From assembly GCF_003751605.1 (NCBI RefSeq), contig NZ_RJVJ01000001.1, forward strand, positions 3,286,001-3,350,000: DNA of 64,000 nt, written 5' to 3'. Source of the stretch: Kitasatospora cineracea (GTDB taxonomy: Bacteria > Actinomycetota > Actinomycetes > Streptomycetales > Streptomycetaceae). Each line of letters opens with the position of its first letter. Position 1 is the first letter of the stretch. Below the pieces are notes generated by a model. The model saw only the letters and a program-made list of their open reading frames with translations. It made no database searches and was not told the origin of the DNA. Shown here piece by piece: positions 1-9,287 of this stretch. The translations under genes and the position numbers were made by a program.

Positions 1-291
1 CCCCGTCACCCGCGTGTCGCAGCAAGGTCGCCCGTTCGGCCGTGAGAGGCTCGGATGTCCGCCATGACCTGCGACTCCACCCGTCGTTCAGAGGTGCTTC
101 ACCCCCCGGGGGCTGATCGGGTAGCCGGGCGGCGCGTTACCGGGGGCTGCCCGTGAGTGCCGCATAAGGATGGAGTAGCGTTTGGCCCGCATAAGCATTC
201 AAACCGTGCCCGTGGCCGGATCACCGAGGAGACCTGACAACGGACTCCGGACGGTGGTGCGTTCCCGGGCGAGACTTCGGGAAGGCGCTAC
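1..291. other. Non-coding region upstream of ctaC
   Basis: I see no convincing gene here. The 9-base repeat CCGCATAAG occurs at 160-168 and again at 187-195, 27 bases apart and in the same orientation, within 135 bases of the ctaC start. It could be a regulator site or part of the cta promoter, but no regulator can be named. A preceding gene, if any, lies outside the window. Confidence 0.4.
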
Positions 292-1152
292 GTGAGTCCC
301 AACGGCTCCGACCGCTCGCCGCGGCGCACGATGCGGCGGAAGCTGCCTCAGGCGCTGGCACTGGGCCTCGTCATCGCGACCGCCACCGGCTGCTCGGCCA
401 ACGACCTGCCCAGGCTTGGCCTCCCCAGTCCCGTCACGAAGGAAGGCCCGCTGGTCCTTCACATGTGGCAGGGCTCGTGGATCGCGGCTCTGGTTGTTGG
501 TGCATTGATGTGGGGTCTGATCATCTGGAGCGTGATCTTCCACCGGCGCAGCCGCACCAAGGTGGAGGTCCCCGCTCAGACCCGGTACAACGTGCCCATC
601 GAGGCGCTGTACACCGCGGTCCCCCTCGTCATCGTCTCGGTGCTCTTCTACTTCGTCGCCCGCGACGAGGCCACCCTGACGAAGGTTGACGCGAAGCCCC
701 AGCACACCATCAACGTGGTGGGCTTCCAGTGGAGTTGGGCGTTCAACTACGAGAACTCCGAGATCCCGGACCCGGCGAGCACCACCGCCGCGTACGAGGT
801 CGGCAGCACCAAGGAGCCTCCGACGCTCTACCTGCCGATCAACGAGACCGTGAAGTTCCGGCTGACCTCCAACGACGTCATCCACGACTTCTGGCCCGTC
901 AACTTCATGATGAAGATGGACGTCGTGCCCGGTGTGGTCAACGAGTTCCAGGTCACTCCGACCGCGCTCGGCACCTACCGCGGCAAGTGCGCCGAGCTCT
1001 GCGGTGTCGACCACTCCCGGATGCTGTTCAACGTCAAGGTCGTCACGGCCGACGAGTACCAGCAGCACCTCAAGGACCTCCGCGACAAGGGCCAGGCCGG
1101 CGCGGTTCCCGCAGGCATCCTCCCCACCACGGGAAGTAGTGAAGAGAAGTGA
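292..1152 (+). CDS. ctaC: Cytochrome c oxidase subunit II
   Basis: Subunit II of the aa3 terminal oxidase; it carries the CuA centre that takes electrons from the bcc complex on the outer membrane face. The 286-residue protein has a lipoprotein signal with lipobox ATGC (Cys34), two membrane segments at about 55-78 and 97-115, then an exported cupredoxin domain. The CuA ligands are visible as Cys233, Cys237, His241 and Met244 in [12 protein letters not shown]. The GTG start is followed by an Arg-rich region before the signal core; ATG at residue 14 is an alternative. The stop overlaps the ctaD GTG by four bases (GTGA), so the two are translationally coupled. Confidence 0.96.
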   Translation: MSPNGSDRSPRRTMRRKLPQALALGLVIATATGCSANDLPRLGLPSPVTKEGPLVLHMWQGSWIAALVVGALMWGLIIWSVIFHRRSRTKVEVPAQTRYNVPIEALYTAVPLVIVSVLFYFVARDEATLTKVDAKPQHTINVVGFQWSWAFNYENSEIPDPASTTAAYEVGSTKEPPTLYLPINETVKFRLTSNDVIHDFWPVNFMMKMDVVPGVVNEFQVTPTALGTYRGKCAELCGVDHSRMLFNVKVVTADEYQQHLKDLRDKGQAGAVPAGILPTTGSSEEK

Positions 1153-2927
1153 CCATCCTCAACGAGCCCGCCGCGGCCGGTGGGGGAGCCGGGGCCGTCA
1201 CCTCGGGGACTCCGCGGGTGCGCAAGCCGGGCAACGCGATCATCAAGTGGCTCACCACCACCGACCACAAGACGATCGGCACGATGTACCTGGCGACCTC
1301 GTTCGCCTTCTTCCTGATCGGTGGCGTGCTCGCCCTGGTCATGCGTGCCGAGCTGGCCCGCCCGGGCACCCAGATCCTGTCGAACGAGCAGTTCAACCAG
1401 GCGTTCACCATGCATGGCACGATCATGCTGCTGATGTTCGCCACCCCGCTGTTCGCGGGCTTCGCCAACTGGATCATGCCGCTCCAGATCGGCGCCCCCG
1501 ACGTCGCCTTCCCGCGACTGAACATGTTCGCCTACTGGCTGTACCTGTTCGGCTCGATCATCGCGGTGGCGGGCTTCCTGACCCCGCAGGGCGCGGCCGA
1601 CTTCGGCTGGTTCGCCTACTCGCCGCTGTCCGACGCGGTCCGCTCGCCGGGCATCGGCGCCGACATGTGGATCATGGGTCTGGCCTTCTCCGGCTTCGGC
1701 ACCATCCTCGGCGCGGTCAACTTCATCACCACGATCATCTGCATGCGCGCGCCCGGCATGACGATGTTCCGGATGTCGATCTTCGTCTGGAACGTCCTGC
1801 TGACCGCCGTGCTGGTCCTGCTGGCCTTCCCGGTCCTCGCGGCCGCGCTGTTCGCCCTGGAGGCGGACCGGAAGTTCGGGGCGCACGTCTTCGACCCGTC
1901 GAACGGTGGAGCGCTGCTCTGGCAGCACCTGTTCTGGTTCTTCGGCCACCCCGAGGTGTACATCATCGCGCTGCCGTTCTTCGGCATCGTCTCCGAGATC
2001 ATCCCGGTCTTCAGCCGCAAGCCGATGTTCGGCTACTCCGGCCTGATCGCCGCGACCATCGCCATCGCCGGCCTCTCGGTGACGGTGTGGGCGCACCACA
2101 TGTACGTGACCGGGCAGGTCCTGCTGCCCTTCTTCTCGTTCATGACCTTCCTGATCGCGGTCCCGACCGGTGTGAAGTTCTTCAACTGGGTCGGCACCAT
2201 GTGGAAGGGCTCGCTGAGCTTCGAGACCCCGATGCTCTGGACGGTCGGCTTCCTGGTCACCTTCCTGTTCGGCGGCCTGACCGGCGTCCTGCTGGCCTCC
2301 CCGCCGATCGACTTCCACGTCTCGGACTCGTACTTCGTCGTCGCGCACTTCCACTACGTGGTGTTCGGCACCGTCGTCTTCGCCATGTTCGCCGGCTTCC
2401 ACTTCTGGTGGCCGAAGATGACCGGCAAGATGCTGGACGAGCGCCTCGGCAAGATCACCTTCTGGACGCTGTTCATCGGCTTCCACACCACCTTCCTGGT
2501 CCAGCACTGGCTGGGCGCCGAGGGCATGCCGCGCCGGTACGCCGACTACCTGGCGAGCGACGGCTTCACCACGCTGAACACCATCTCGACCATCGGCTCG
2601 TTCCTGCTCGGCCTGTCGATCCTGCCGTTCCTCTACAACGTCTGGAAGACCGCCAAGTACGGCGAGAAGGTCGTGGTCGACGACCCGTGGGGCTACGGCC
2701 GCTCGCTGGAGTGGGCGACCTCCTGCCCGCCGCCGCGGCACAACTTCACCACCCTGCCCCGGATCCGCTCCGAGTCCCCGGCCTTCGACCTCCACCACCC
2801 GGAGATCGCCGCGCTGGACTACCTGGAGAACCACGGCGAGGCGGCCAAGCACTTCGAGGGCGTGACCCCCGCGCAGTACGACCGTCCGTCGCTGGGCAAG
2901 GGCAAGAATGAGGGTGACGCCCGATGA
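1149..2927 (+). CDS. ctaD: Cytochrome c oxidase subunit I
   Basis: Catalytic haem-copper subunit of the aa3 oxidase, reducing oxygen and pumping protons. The 592-residue protein has the usual 12-helix core. Key residues seen: His267 in GHPEVYI (CuB, cross-linked to the following Tyr), His316-His317 in AHHMYVTG (CuB), and His400 and His402 in HFHYV (haem a3 and haem a). The GTG start overlaps the ctaC stop and the ATGA at the end overlaps ctaF, so ctaC-ctaD-ctaF is one tightly coupled operon. The cytoplasmic tail is long, as is usual for actinobacterial CtaD. Confidence 0.97.
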   Translation: MTILNEPAAAGGGAGAVTSGTPRVRKPGNAIIKWLTTTDHKTIGTMYLATSFAFFLIGGVLALVMRAELARPGTQILSNEQFNQAFTMHGTIMLLMFATPLFAGFANWIMPLQIGAPDVAFPRLNMFAYWLYLFGSIIAVAGFLTPQGAADFGWFAYSPLSDAVRSPGIGADMWIMGLAFSGFGTILGAVNFITTIICMRAPGMTMFRMSIFVWNVLLTAVLVLLAFPVLAAALFALEADRKFGAHVFDPSNGGALLWQHLFWFFGHPEVYIIALPFFGIVSEIIPVFSRKPMFGYSGLIAATIAIAGLSVTVWAHHMYVTGQVLLPFFSFMTFLIAVPTGVKFFNWVGTMWKGSLSFETPMLWTVGFLVTFLFGGLTGVLLASPPIDFHVSDSYFVVAHFHYVVFGTVVFAMFAGFHFWWPKMTGKMLDERLGKITFWTLFIGFHTTFLVQHWLGAEGMPRRYADYLASDGFTTLNTISTIGSFLLGLSILPFLYNVWKTAKYGEKVVVDDPWGYGRSLEWATSCPPPRHNFTTLPRIRSESPAFDLHHPEIAALDYLENHGEAAKHFEGVTPAQYDRPSLGKGKNEGDAR

Positions 2928-3340
2928 AGGAACAGGGAAAGATCTTCGCGGGTCTCGCCGTGTTCGTGCTGGCGATCGCCATCACCTACATGGTGTGGAC
3001 CATGAAGTCGGACCACGGCCTGGAGGCCGCCGGCACCACCGCGCTGTTCCTGGCCTTCGGCCTGTGCGCCTTCATCGGCTTCTACCTGGCGTTCACCGCC
3101 AAGCGGGTGGACACCGGCGCGGGTGACAACCCCGAGGCCCAGGTCTCGGACGACGCCGGCGAGGTGGGCTTCTTCGCCCCGCACAGCTGGCAGCCGCTCT
3201 CCCTGGCGATCGGTGGCGCGCTGGCCTTCCTGGGCGTCATCTTCGGCTGGTGGCTGCTGTTCTGGTCGATCCCGATCATCCTCATCGGCCTGTTCGGCTG
3301 GGTGTTCGAGTTCTACCGCGGCGAGAACCAGAACCAGTAG
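2924..3340 (+). CDS. ctaF: Cytochrome c oxidase subunit IV (actinobacterial type)
   Basis: A small integral membrane protein of 138 residues with four predicted helices (about 7-27, 35-60, 88-112 and 113-130). It matches the actinobacterial CtaF family, an accessory subunit of the bcc-aa3 supercomplex. The assignment rests on size, topology and its ATGA overlap with ctaD rather than on catalytic residues. The product ends in a short charged tail. A strong hairpin follows the stop codon. Confidence 0.92.
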   Translation: MKEQGKIFAGLAVFVLAIAITYMVWTMKSDHGLEAAGTTALFLAFGLCAFIGFYLAFTAKRVDTGAGDNPEAQVSDDAGEVGFFAPHSWQPLSLAIGGALAFLGVIFGWWLLFWSIPIILIGLFGWVFEFYRGENQNQ

Positions 3341-3367
3341 GTTCCGGATCGCGCAAGCCGTACGGCG

Positions 3368-3399
3368 GGCCGGGTACTCCCCTCGGGGGGTGCCCGGCC
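3368..3399 (+). terminator. Terminator of the ctaCDF operon
   Basis: GC-rich hairpin 28 bases after the ctaF stop. A 15-base arm from 3368 pairs with the arm ending at 3399 through mostly G-C and two G-T pairs, around a TCG loop. No U tract follows, which is common in streptomycetes. Confidence 0.7.
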
Positions 3400-3512
3400 C
3401 CGTCGTTTCCCCGGGAACCCCGGGGGTTGTCCCCCGACCGGGTTACCCGGAGTGCCGCTCGGGTGACGCCTTCCTACGCTCTGAGGCAGGTTCATACCCC
3501 TGGGAGGTTCCG

Positions 3513-4856
3513 TTGAAGGGCTCTCGGATAGTTGGCAGTTCCCGGACCGCGCTGGCCGCCATGCTGGTACTGGCCCCGGCCGCGGCCTGTTCCTCCGGCG
3601 GCGGGTCCGCCGAGAAGGATTCGGCCCGTCAGATCGACGTCGCCCCGCTGATCCACACCTCGGCCGCCGGGGAGAAGGCCGACCCGGCGAAGGCGTTCAG
3701 CGTCACCGCGGACGGCACCGCCAAGCTCGGCACCGTCACCGTCACCGGTCCCGACGGGAAGCCGGTGGCCGGTCAGCTCGCCGCCGACCAGCAGCACTGG
3801 CAGACCACCGACCCGCTCCGGGCCGGCGCCGCGTACACCGTCAAGGTCGCGGCCGAGGACGGCAAGGGCGGCCACGGCGAGGCCGACTCCGCCTTCACCA
3901 CCGCCGACGCGCAGCACGTCGTCACCGCCGAACTCGGCCCCGACAGCGCGGGCAGCGGCGTCTACGGCGTCGGCCAGCCGCTCACCGTCAAGCTCTCCGA
4001 GGCGGTCACCGACCCGGCGGCCCGGCAGCAGATCGAACGCGGACTGACCGTCACCTCGCAGCCCGCCGTCACCGGCGCCTGGTACTGGGTCGACGACGAG
4101 AACCTGCACTTCCGGCCGCAGGAGTACTGGCCCGCGAACACCACCGTCAAGCTCGCCTACGACCTGCCCGGCATCCGGATATCCGACGGCGTCTACGGCG
4201 GCGAGGAGCAGAGCCTCGCGCTGCGCACCGGTGACCGGATCGAGGCGGTGGTCGACGCGGGCACCGACCAGCTGACGTACAAGCGCAACGGCGAGGTGGT
4301 GAAGACCATCCCGGTCACCACCGGCAAGCCCGGCTTCGACACCCGCAACGGCGTCAAGGTGGTGCTCGGCCAGGAGTCCGACGTCCGGATGAGCAGCGAG
4401 ACGATCGGCATCGCGGCGGGCAGCAGCGAGTCCTACGACCTGGACGTGAAGTGGGCGACCCGGGTGACCTGGAGCGGCGAGTACGTGCACGCGGCGCCGT
4501 GGTCGGTGTGGGCGCAGGGCAAGGAGAACGTCAGCCACGGCTGCACCGGCATGAGCACCGACGAGGCGAAGTGGTTCTTCGACAACACCCGGGTCGGCGA
4601 CATCGTGCAGGTGGTCAACAGCAAGGGCCACGACATGGAGCCGTTCGGCAACGGGTTCGGTGACTGGAACGTGGGCTTCGACGAGTACGTGAAGCACAGC
4701 GCGCTGGGCAAGCCGGTCAGCACGGCGGCGCCCGAGACGGGGGTGAACGCGACGCCCGGCCCGTCGGCGGGCGCGAGCACGAGCGCGGGTGCGAGCGGTT
4801 CGGCTTCGGCCTCGGTCTCCGCTTCGACGGGGGCGGTGCGGGCCGCTGGCCGGTGA
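3513..4856 (+). CDS. Lipoprotein L,D-transpeptidase (YkuD domain, Ig-like N-terminus)
   Basis: Predicted to form 3->3 cross-links in peptidoglycan on the outer membrane face. The TTG start is chosen because GGGAGG lies at 3502-3507, five bases upstream, and it gives a proper lipoprotein signal with Cys26 in the AAAC lipobox; in-frame sequence further upstream overlaps ctaF and is not real. The 447-residue product has a Ser-rich linker, an Ig-like domain (about 45-250, as in the LdtMt2/LppS group) and a YkuD domain ending in the SHGC motif with His342 and Cys344. The last 50 residues are Ala/Ser-rich and probably disordered. It has its own terminator. Confidence 0.92.
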   Translation: MKGSRIVGSSRTALAAMLVLAPAAACSSGGGSAEKDSARQIDVAPLIHTSAAGEKADPAKAFSVTADGTAKLGTVTVTGPDGKPVAGQLAADQQHWQTTDPLRAGAAYTVKVAAEDGKGGHGEADSAFTTADAQHVVTAELGPDSAGSGVYGVGQPLTVKLSEAVTDPAARQQIERGLTVTSQPAVTGAWYWVDDENLHFRPQEYWPANTTVKLAYDLPGIRISDGVYGGEEQSLALRTGDRIEAVVDAGTDQLTYKRNGEVVKTIPVTTGKPGFDTRNGVKVVLGQESDVRMSSETIGIAAGSSESYDLDVKWATRVTWSGEYVHAAPWSVWAQGKENVSHGCTGMSTDEAKWFFDNTRVGDIVQVVNSKGHDMEPFGNGFGDWNVGFDEYVKHSALGKPVSTAAPETGVNATPGPSAGASTSAGASGSASASVSASTGAVRAAGR

Positions 4857-4860
4857 CGTG

Positions 4861-4911
4861 CGGCGAGGTCCGCCCGGGGAGCCGTGGGCTCCGGCCGGGC
4901 GGACCTCGCCG
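4861..4911. terminator. Bidirectional terminator between the transpeptidase and the NCS1 permease
   Basis: Perfect 17-base inverted repeat (4861-4877 with 4895-4911) that encloses a second small GGAGCC/GGCTCC hairpin. It lies between two convergent genes and can serve both strands. Confidence 0.8.
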
Positions 4912-4924
4912 TTCGCCGACGGGG

Positions 4925-6358
4925 TCAGGCGGTGCGGTGGCGGGGCATCAGGAACCAGTAGGCCGCGGCGGCGGTGAGCATGCCGGCGGGCAGGGAGAGG
5001 TCGGTGCCGCCGAGGGCTTCCGCAACCCAGCCGGTGAAGAGCCGGGTGGAGAGGCAGAGGGTGGCGGCGGCGGTGCCGAGGACGAGGGCGGCCGCGCCGG
5101 CCCAGTTGACGCCGTGGGAGTACCAGTAGGGGGAGGCGGGGGTCTCGTCGATGAGGTCGGGGCCGCGGTAGCGGTTGCGGCGCCAGAGGATGTCGGTGGC
5201 GTAGACGGCCATCACCGGGCCGGTGAGGGCGACCATCAGCTCCAGCATGTTGTTGACGGTGTCGAGGAAGTTGGAGACCAGCAGCGCGTACAGGGTGAGC
5301 GCGACGCCCAGCGCGCCGTCCAGGGCGACGCTGCGGGAGCGGCGGATGCGCAGGCCGACGGCCTGCAGGGCGAGGCCGGAGGAGTAGGCGGTCATGGCGT
5401 TGTTGGCGATCGCGCTGAGGACGATGGCGAGCAGGAAGAACGGCCGGAACCAGCCGGGCAGGACGGCGGTGAGGGCGGACTGCGGGTCCGTCATGTCGAG
5501 GGTGGTGGCGGCGAGGCTGCCGAGGGCGGTGAACAGCACGCTGGGGACGAAGGCGCCCAGCGCCGTCCAGCCGGCCACCGCGCGGGGCGGGGTGGTGCGG
5601 GGCAGGTAGCGGGAGAAGTCGGCGCTGGTGGAGTACGACAGCGGGGCGGAGGCGATCAGCGCGGTGCCGCCGGCCAGCGCGGCGACCAGGGCGGTGCCGT
5701 GCAGGGGGTCGGCGGGGCGGTAGTGCCAGTCGGTGTGGCCGCCGGTCAGCAGGTAGCCGGTGAGCAGCAGGAAGACCGCGGTCAGGACCAGGGTGAACGG
5801 CCCGTACAGGCGGACGATGGTGGCGTGGCCGTAGACCGAGATGGCCAGCGTGGCGGCCGCGATCAGCACGATGACCAGGACCTTGAGCGGGGTGCCCGGG
5901 GTGATCCCGGCCCGTTCGGCGAGGCCGAACGCGGCGAGCGAGGCGGCGGCCCAGTTGAGGGCGAGGTAGCAGACCGAGACCAGCCAGCCGGTGACGGCGA
6001 TGTTCACCCGGTTGCCGCGGACGCCGAACATGGCCCGCATGATGACCTCGCTGGGGGCGCCCGCGGCCGGGCCGCTGACGGCGAGCAGGCCGACGCCGGC
6101 CCAGAGCAGGTTGCCGGCCGCGATGACGGCCAGCGACTGCCACAGGTCGAGCCCGATCAGCACCAGGGTGCCGCCGACCACCAGGTTGAGGTAGCTGACG
6201 TTGGGGGCGGCCCAGACGGCGAACAGGTCGCGGGGGCGGCCGTGGCGCTCGGCGTCGGGGATGTGGTCGATGCCGTGCGCCTCGATCCGTCCGGCCCGGT
6301 CGGCCGCCGGTGGGGGCGTGGGGAGCTCCGTGTGGGGGTCTGGAATCGTGGATTCCAT
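4925..6358 (-). CDS. NCS1-family nucleobase/cytosine-type permease
   Basis: Membrane importer of the nucleobase:cation symporter-1 family, whose members carry cytosine, uracil, allantoin, hydantoins or thiamine precursors. The 477-residue protein has about twelve hydrophobic segments and a charged N-terminus of about 45 residues. The ATG at 6358 is chosen because upstream in-frame sequence runs into the divergent tetR. The gene is divergent from a TetR regulator and an amidohydrolase, which suggests uptake of a ring nitrogen compound that the amidohydrolase then opens or deaminates. The exact substrate cannot be read from the sequence. Confidence 0.88.
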   Translation of the reverse strand: MESTIPDPHTELPTPPPAADRAGRIEAHGIDHIPDAERHGRPRDLFAVWAAPNVSYLNLVVGGTLVLIGLDLWQSLAVIAAGNLLWAGVGLLAVSGPAAGAPSEVIMRAMFGVRGNRVNIAVTGWLVSVCYLALNWAAASLAAFGLAERAGITPGTPLKVLVIVLIAAATLAISVYGHATIVRLYGPFTLVLTAVFLLLTGYLLTGGHTDWHYRPADPLHGTALVAALAGGTALIASAPLSYSTSADFSRYLPRTTPPRAVAGWTALGAFVPSVLFTALGSLAATTLDMTDPQSALTAVLPGWFRPFFLLAIVLSAIANNAMTAYSSGLALQAVGLRIRRSRSVALDGALGVALTLYALLVSNFLDTVNNMLELMVALTGPVMAVYATDILWRRNRYRGPDLIDETPASPYWYSHGVNWAGAAALVLGTAAATLCLSTRLFTGWVAEALGGTDLSLPAGMLTAAAAYWFLMPRHRTA

Positions 6359-6431
6359 GGAGTCCTCCGAGGTTTCGAGTGCGGGTGCCGGTGCGGTCGG
6401 CGGTGCGGGAGCGGCCGATGCGGAAGGCGGC

Positions 6432-6460
6432 TTGTCTATTGGTCGCACATCCAATAGCGT
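6432..6460 (+). promoter_or_regulatory. Candidate leaderless promoter of the tetR-amidohydrolase operon
   Basis: TTGTCT (6432-6437), a 17-base spacer and TAGCGT (6455-6460) form a good vegetative promoter. The -10 box lies exactly seven bases before the tetR ATG, so the mRNA would start at or next to the start codon. Confidence 0.55.
6436..6457. promoter_or_regulatory. Putative TetR operator
   Basis: Perfect inverted repeat CTATTGG-8-CCAATAG between divergent permease and tetR genes. It covers the spacer and overlaps both the -35 and -10 boxes of the tetR promoter. Size, symmetry and position fit autorepression by the adjacent TetR protein, with possible co-control of the permease. Confidence 0.6.
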
Positions 6461-6467
6461 GCGGGGC

Positions 6468-7100
6468 ATGTCGTCAAGCGGCCGACCGAAACGGGTGCGC
6501 AAGAACCCCGAGGCCAGGCGGGCGGAGATCGTGGCCACCGCGGCCCGGATCGCCCTCGCCGAGGGCCTGGAGTGCATCACGATGCGGCGGGTCGCCGAGG
6601 AGCTGGACGTCCGTCCCGGACTGATCAGCCACTACTTCCCGGTCGCCGAGGAACTGGTCGCCGAAGCCTTCGGTGCCGCCGCGTCCGGGGAACTGGCCGA
6701 GCTGCTGCCCGACGCCGACGCCGCCCTCCCGGCGGTCCGGCGCCTGGCCCGCTTCCTCGAGCGCACCGGGGGGCCGCGCTACGACGAGCTGAGCCGGCTG
6801 TGGCTGAACGCCCGCCACCTCAGCCGGTTCCGACCCGCCCTGCGGGAACGGGTCGGCCGGCAGGAGGCGCTCTGGCGGGACGCACTGACGGCACTGCTGC
6901 GCGACGGCGTCGCGTCCGGGGAGTTCCGCACCCCGGACCCGCACGTCACCGCGATCCAGCTCCTGGTCGTCCTGGACGGCCTGGGGGCGCACGCCAACAC
7001 CGACCGCACCGGGCGACCCGGGGCGGTCACCGGGATGGCGCACGCCCTCGCCGAACGCGAACTCGGCCTGCCGGCCGGGGCGCTCGGCACCCCGCACTGA
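6468..7100 (+). CDS. TetR-family transcriptional regulator
   Basis: A 210-residue one-component regulator. The N-terminal helix-turn-helix (about 15-60, with ITMRRVAEELDV and LISHYF) is typical TetR. The C-terminal helical domain should bind a ligand, probably the substrate or product of its neighbours. The ATG at 6468 fits a leaderless start seven bases after a -10 box; a GTG nine bases upstream is the alternative. The amidohydrolase follows after 25 bases, probably in the same transcript. The operator is probably the inverted repeat just upstream. Confidence 0.88.
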   Translation: MSSSGRPKRVRKNPEARRAEIVATAARIALAEGLECITMRRVAEELDVRPGLISHYFPVAEELVAEAFGAAASGELAELLPDADAALPAVRRLARFLERTGGPRYDELSRLWLNARHLSRFRPALRERVGRQEALWRDALTALLRDGVASGEFRTPDPHVTAIQLLVVLDGLGAHANTDRTGRPGAVTGMAHALAERELGLPAGALGTPH

Positions 7101-7125
7101 CCGCACCACCGCTGAGGAGCCACCC

Positions 7126-8739
7126 GTGCACCCCGACCTCGTCCTGACCAACGCCCGGCTGCTCGACCCCGGCAGCGGGGACTTCCTGCCGCACGACGCG
7201 CTCGTCCTGAGCGGCGGCCGGATCGCCGGGTTCGGGGCGGCCGCCGCGGCCGCCGCGGCCGGCGCCGAGGTGCTCGACCTGGGCGGCGCGGTGGTCGTCC
7301 CCGGGCTGACCGACGGCCACCTGCACCCCGTCTCGGGCGCCGAGCGCACCGCCGGGGTGGACCTGTCGGGGTGCACCGACCTGGAGGGCGTCCGGGCCGC
7401 GCTGGCCGGGGCGGTGCGGGAACTGCCGGCCGGGCAGTGGCTGCGCGGCTGGGGCCTGGACCCGAACGCCTTCGGCGACCTGCCGGTCTCCGCCGACAGC
7501 GTGGGCCCGGTGCTGGACGGCGTCCCCGCCGCGATCGACCTGTTCGACGCGCACTCCATGCTGGCCAGCCGCCGGGCGCTGGAACTGGCCGGGATCGACG
7601 GGCCGCGCCGCTTCGAGCAGGGCTCCGCCGAGGTGGTCTGCGACCCGGCGGGCCGCCCGACCGGCCTGCTGCTGGAGGACGCCGCCTGCGAGCTGGTCGA
7701 GGCCGTCGCCCCCCGTCCGAGCTTCGAGGAGCTCTGCCGGGCCAGCGCCGAGGTGCTGCGGCGGATGGCCGCGGCCGGCCTCACCGGCGGCCACGCGATG
7801 GACGCCAACGGCGAGAGCCTGGCCGTCTACGCGGCCCTGGAGGAGCGCGGACAGCTCCCGCTGCGGCTGCGGATCGCCCCCTGGGTGCAGCCCGGCGCGA
7901 GCCCGGCGGACCTGGCCGAACTGGTCCGGCGCCAGGGCGGGGGCGGCCGGCGCTGGCGGGTCGACGGGGCGAAGCTCTTCATGGACGGCACCATCGACAA
8001 CGGCACCGCCTGGCTGGAGCACCCGGACTGCCACGGCGAGTCGACCGGCGCGTTCTGGCCCGACCCGGCCGAGTACACCCGGGTGATCGGCGAACTCCAC
8101 CGGGCCGGGGTGCCGACCGCGACGCACGCGATCGGGGACGCGGCCGTCCGGCACGTCCTGGACGCGGTGGAGCGGGCGGTGGCCGCGCACGGCAGGGGCG
8201 CGGTGCGGCACCGGGTCGAGCACGTCGAGACGGTGCCCGACGACACCGTCGCCCGGTTCGCCGCGCTGGGCGTGGCCGCCTCGATGCAGCCCACCCACTG
8301 CACCGAGTACACCCGCGCCGACCACACCGACAACTGGTCCCGCCGGCTCGGCGAGGAGCGGGCCAACCGGGCCTTCCGCTGCCGCGACCTGGCCGCGGCC
8401 GGCGCCCGGGTGGTGCTCGGCTCGGACTGGCCGATCGCGCCGTTCGAACCGCTGGGCGTGATGGCCGGCGCCCGGCACCGGCGGCCCGCCCGCGACCTGC
8501 GGCAGCCGCCGCACCTGCCCGGGCAGGCGCTGACGCCGCTCCAGGCGCTGGCCGGCTACACCCTCGCCCCGGCCTGGGCGGCGGGGGAGGAGGACCGGGC
8601 CGGACGGCTCGCGGTCGGCCACCGGGCGGACCTGACGGTCCTCGCGGAGAACCCGCTGACCGTGCCGGACACCGAACTGGCGGGCGTGCCGGTGCTGTTG
8701 ACGGTGTCGGACGGCGAGGTCACGCACCGGGCGGTGTGA
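7126..8739 (+). CDS. Amidohydrolase family 3 (YtcJ-like) enzyme
   Basis: Metal-dependent hydrolase of the amidohydrolase superfamily. The 537-residue protein has the N-terminal metal site His65-x-His67 in DGHLH, further His residues in THAIGDAA and RVEHVE, and Asp434 in GSDWPIAP near the C-terminus. The YtcJ group includes N-substituted formamide deformylase and many uncharacterised enzymes. GTG at 7126 has GAGGAG ten bases upstream. Its partner permease and regulator point to breakdown of an imported amide or cyclic nitrogen compound. The exact substrate is unknown. Confidence 0.87.
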   Translation: MHPDLVLTNARLLDPGSGDFLPHDALVLSGGRIAGFGAAAAAAAAGAEVLDLGGAVVVPGLTDGHLHPVSGAERTAGVDLSGCTDLEGVRAALAGAVRELPAGQWLRGWGLDPNAFGDLPVSADSVGPVLDGVPAAIDLFDAHSMLASRRALELAGIDGPRRFEQGSAEVVCDPAGRPTGLLLEDAACELVEAVAPRPSFEELCRASAEVLRRMAAAGLTGGHAMDANGESLAVYAALEERGQLPLRLRIAPWVQPGASPADLAELVRRQGGGGRRWRVDGAKLFMDGTIDNGTAWLEHPDCHGESTGAFWPDPAEYTRVIGELHRAGVPTATHAIGDAAVRHVLDAVERAVAAHGRGAVRHRVEHVETVPDDTVARFAALGVAASMQPTHCTEYTRADHTDNWSRRLGEERANRAFRCRDLAAAGARVVLGSDWPIAPFEPLGVMAGARHRRPARDLRQPPHLPGQALTPLQALAGYTLAPAWAAGEEDRAGRLAVGHRADLTVLAENPLTVPDTELAGVPVLLTVSDGEVTHRAV

Positions 8740-8760
8740 CGGCGGCAGGACGGCAGGACG

Positions 8761-8803
8761 GACGGCGCGGCCGGATTCCCCGGGAGGGGCCGGCCGCGCC
8801 GTC
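8761..8803. terminator. Bidirectional terminator between the amidohydrolase and gntR
   Basis: Perfect 14-base inverted repeat (8761-8774 with 8790-8803) between two convergent genes. Confidence 0.75.
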
Positions 8804-8815
8804 GTGCTGTGCCGG

Positions 8816-9181
8816 TCAGCGGTAGGCGGCGTCCAGGGCGGTGGCGATCGCGGCCAGGGCCTCGTCGTGGCTGAGGCCGAGGTGGGCGGCGCGGGCCGCG
8901 TACTCGGTCGCGGCGGTGGCGGCGAGGCGGTGGGAGGTGTCCCCGGTGGGGGCGATGGTGGTGCCGGCCCGGCCGCGGGTCTCGACCACGCCGTCGGCCT
9001 CCAGCTCGCGGTAGGCGCGGGCCACCGTGTTCGCGGCGAGGCCGAGCCGTTCGGCGAGGGCGCGGACGGTGGGGAGCTTCAGGCCGATCGGGAGCTCGCC
9101 GCTACGGGCCTGGGCCGCGATCTGCGAGCGGACCTGCTCGTAGGGCGGTGTGGGGGACTGGGGATCGATCGCCACGTGCAC
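8816..9181 (-). CDS. Short GntR-family regulator (YhcF/YtrA type)
   Basis: A 121-residue regulator made almost entirely of the GntR winged helix (about 10-78, with LPTVRALAERLGLAANTVAR), plus a helical tail of about 40 residues that would allow dimerisation but leaves no room for a large effector domain. Such short GntR proteins often control adjacent ABC transporters, but none is next to this one. Start GTG 9181 or the in-frame GTG 9175. It runs toward the amidohydrolase and lies beyond the terminator of the qcr operon, so it is transcribed alone. Confidence 0.85.
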   Translation of the reverse strand: MHVAIDPQSPTPPYEQVRSQIAAQARSGELPIGLKLPTVRALAERLGLAANTVARAYRELEADGVVETRGRAGTTIAPTGDTSHRLAATAATEYAARAAHLGLSHDEALAAIATALDAAYR

Positions 9182-9227
9182 CCGGCCAACATAACAGGGC
9201 GTCAGGGAAAGTCCCGTCCGGATATGC

Positions 9228-9263
9228 CAGAACCCCCACCGGCCGGGGCCGGTGGGGGTTCTG
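9228..9263 (-). terminator. Terminator of the ctaE-qcrCAB operon
   Basis: Near-perfect hairpin of 16 paired bases with a four-base loop just downstream of qcrB on the minus strand. It separates the respiratory operon from gntR. Confidence 0.8.
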
Positions 9264-9287
9264 ACGTGGCGTGACAGCTACACGGGA

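Noticed and set aside
975..2852. Long open frame (625 codons) on the minus strand opposite ctaC-ctaD
   Set aside because: It lies fully opposite two unmistakable oxidase genes; composition (His/Arg/Gly/Gln-rich) is typical of antisense frames in GC-rich DNA.
3492..6143. Open frame of 883 codons on the minus strand across the transpeptidase and permease
   Set aside because: Arg/Pro/Gly-rich translation without any domain; overlaps two well supported genes and a perfect terminator.
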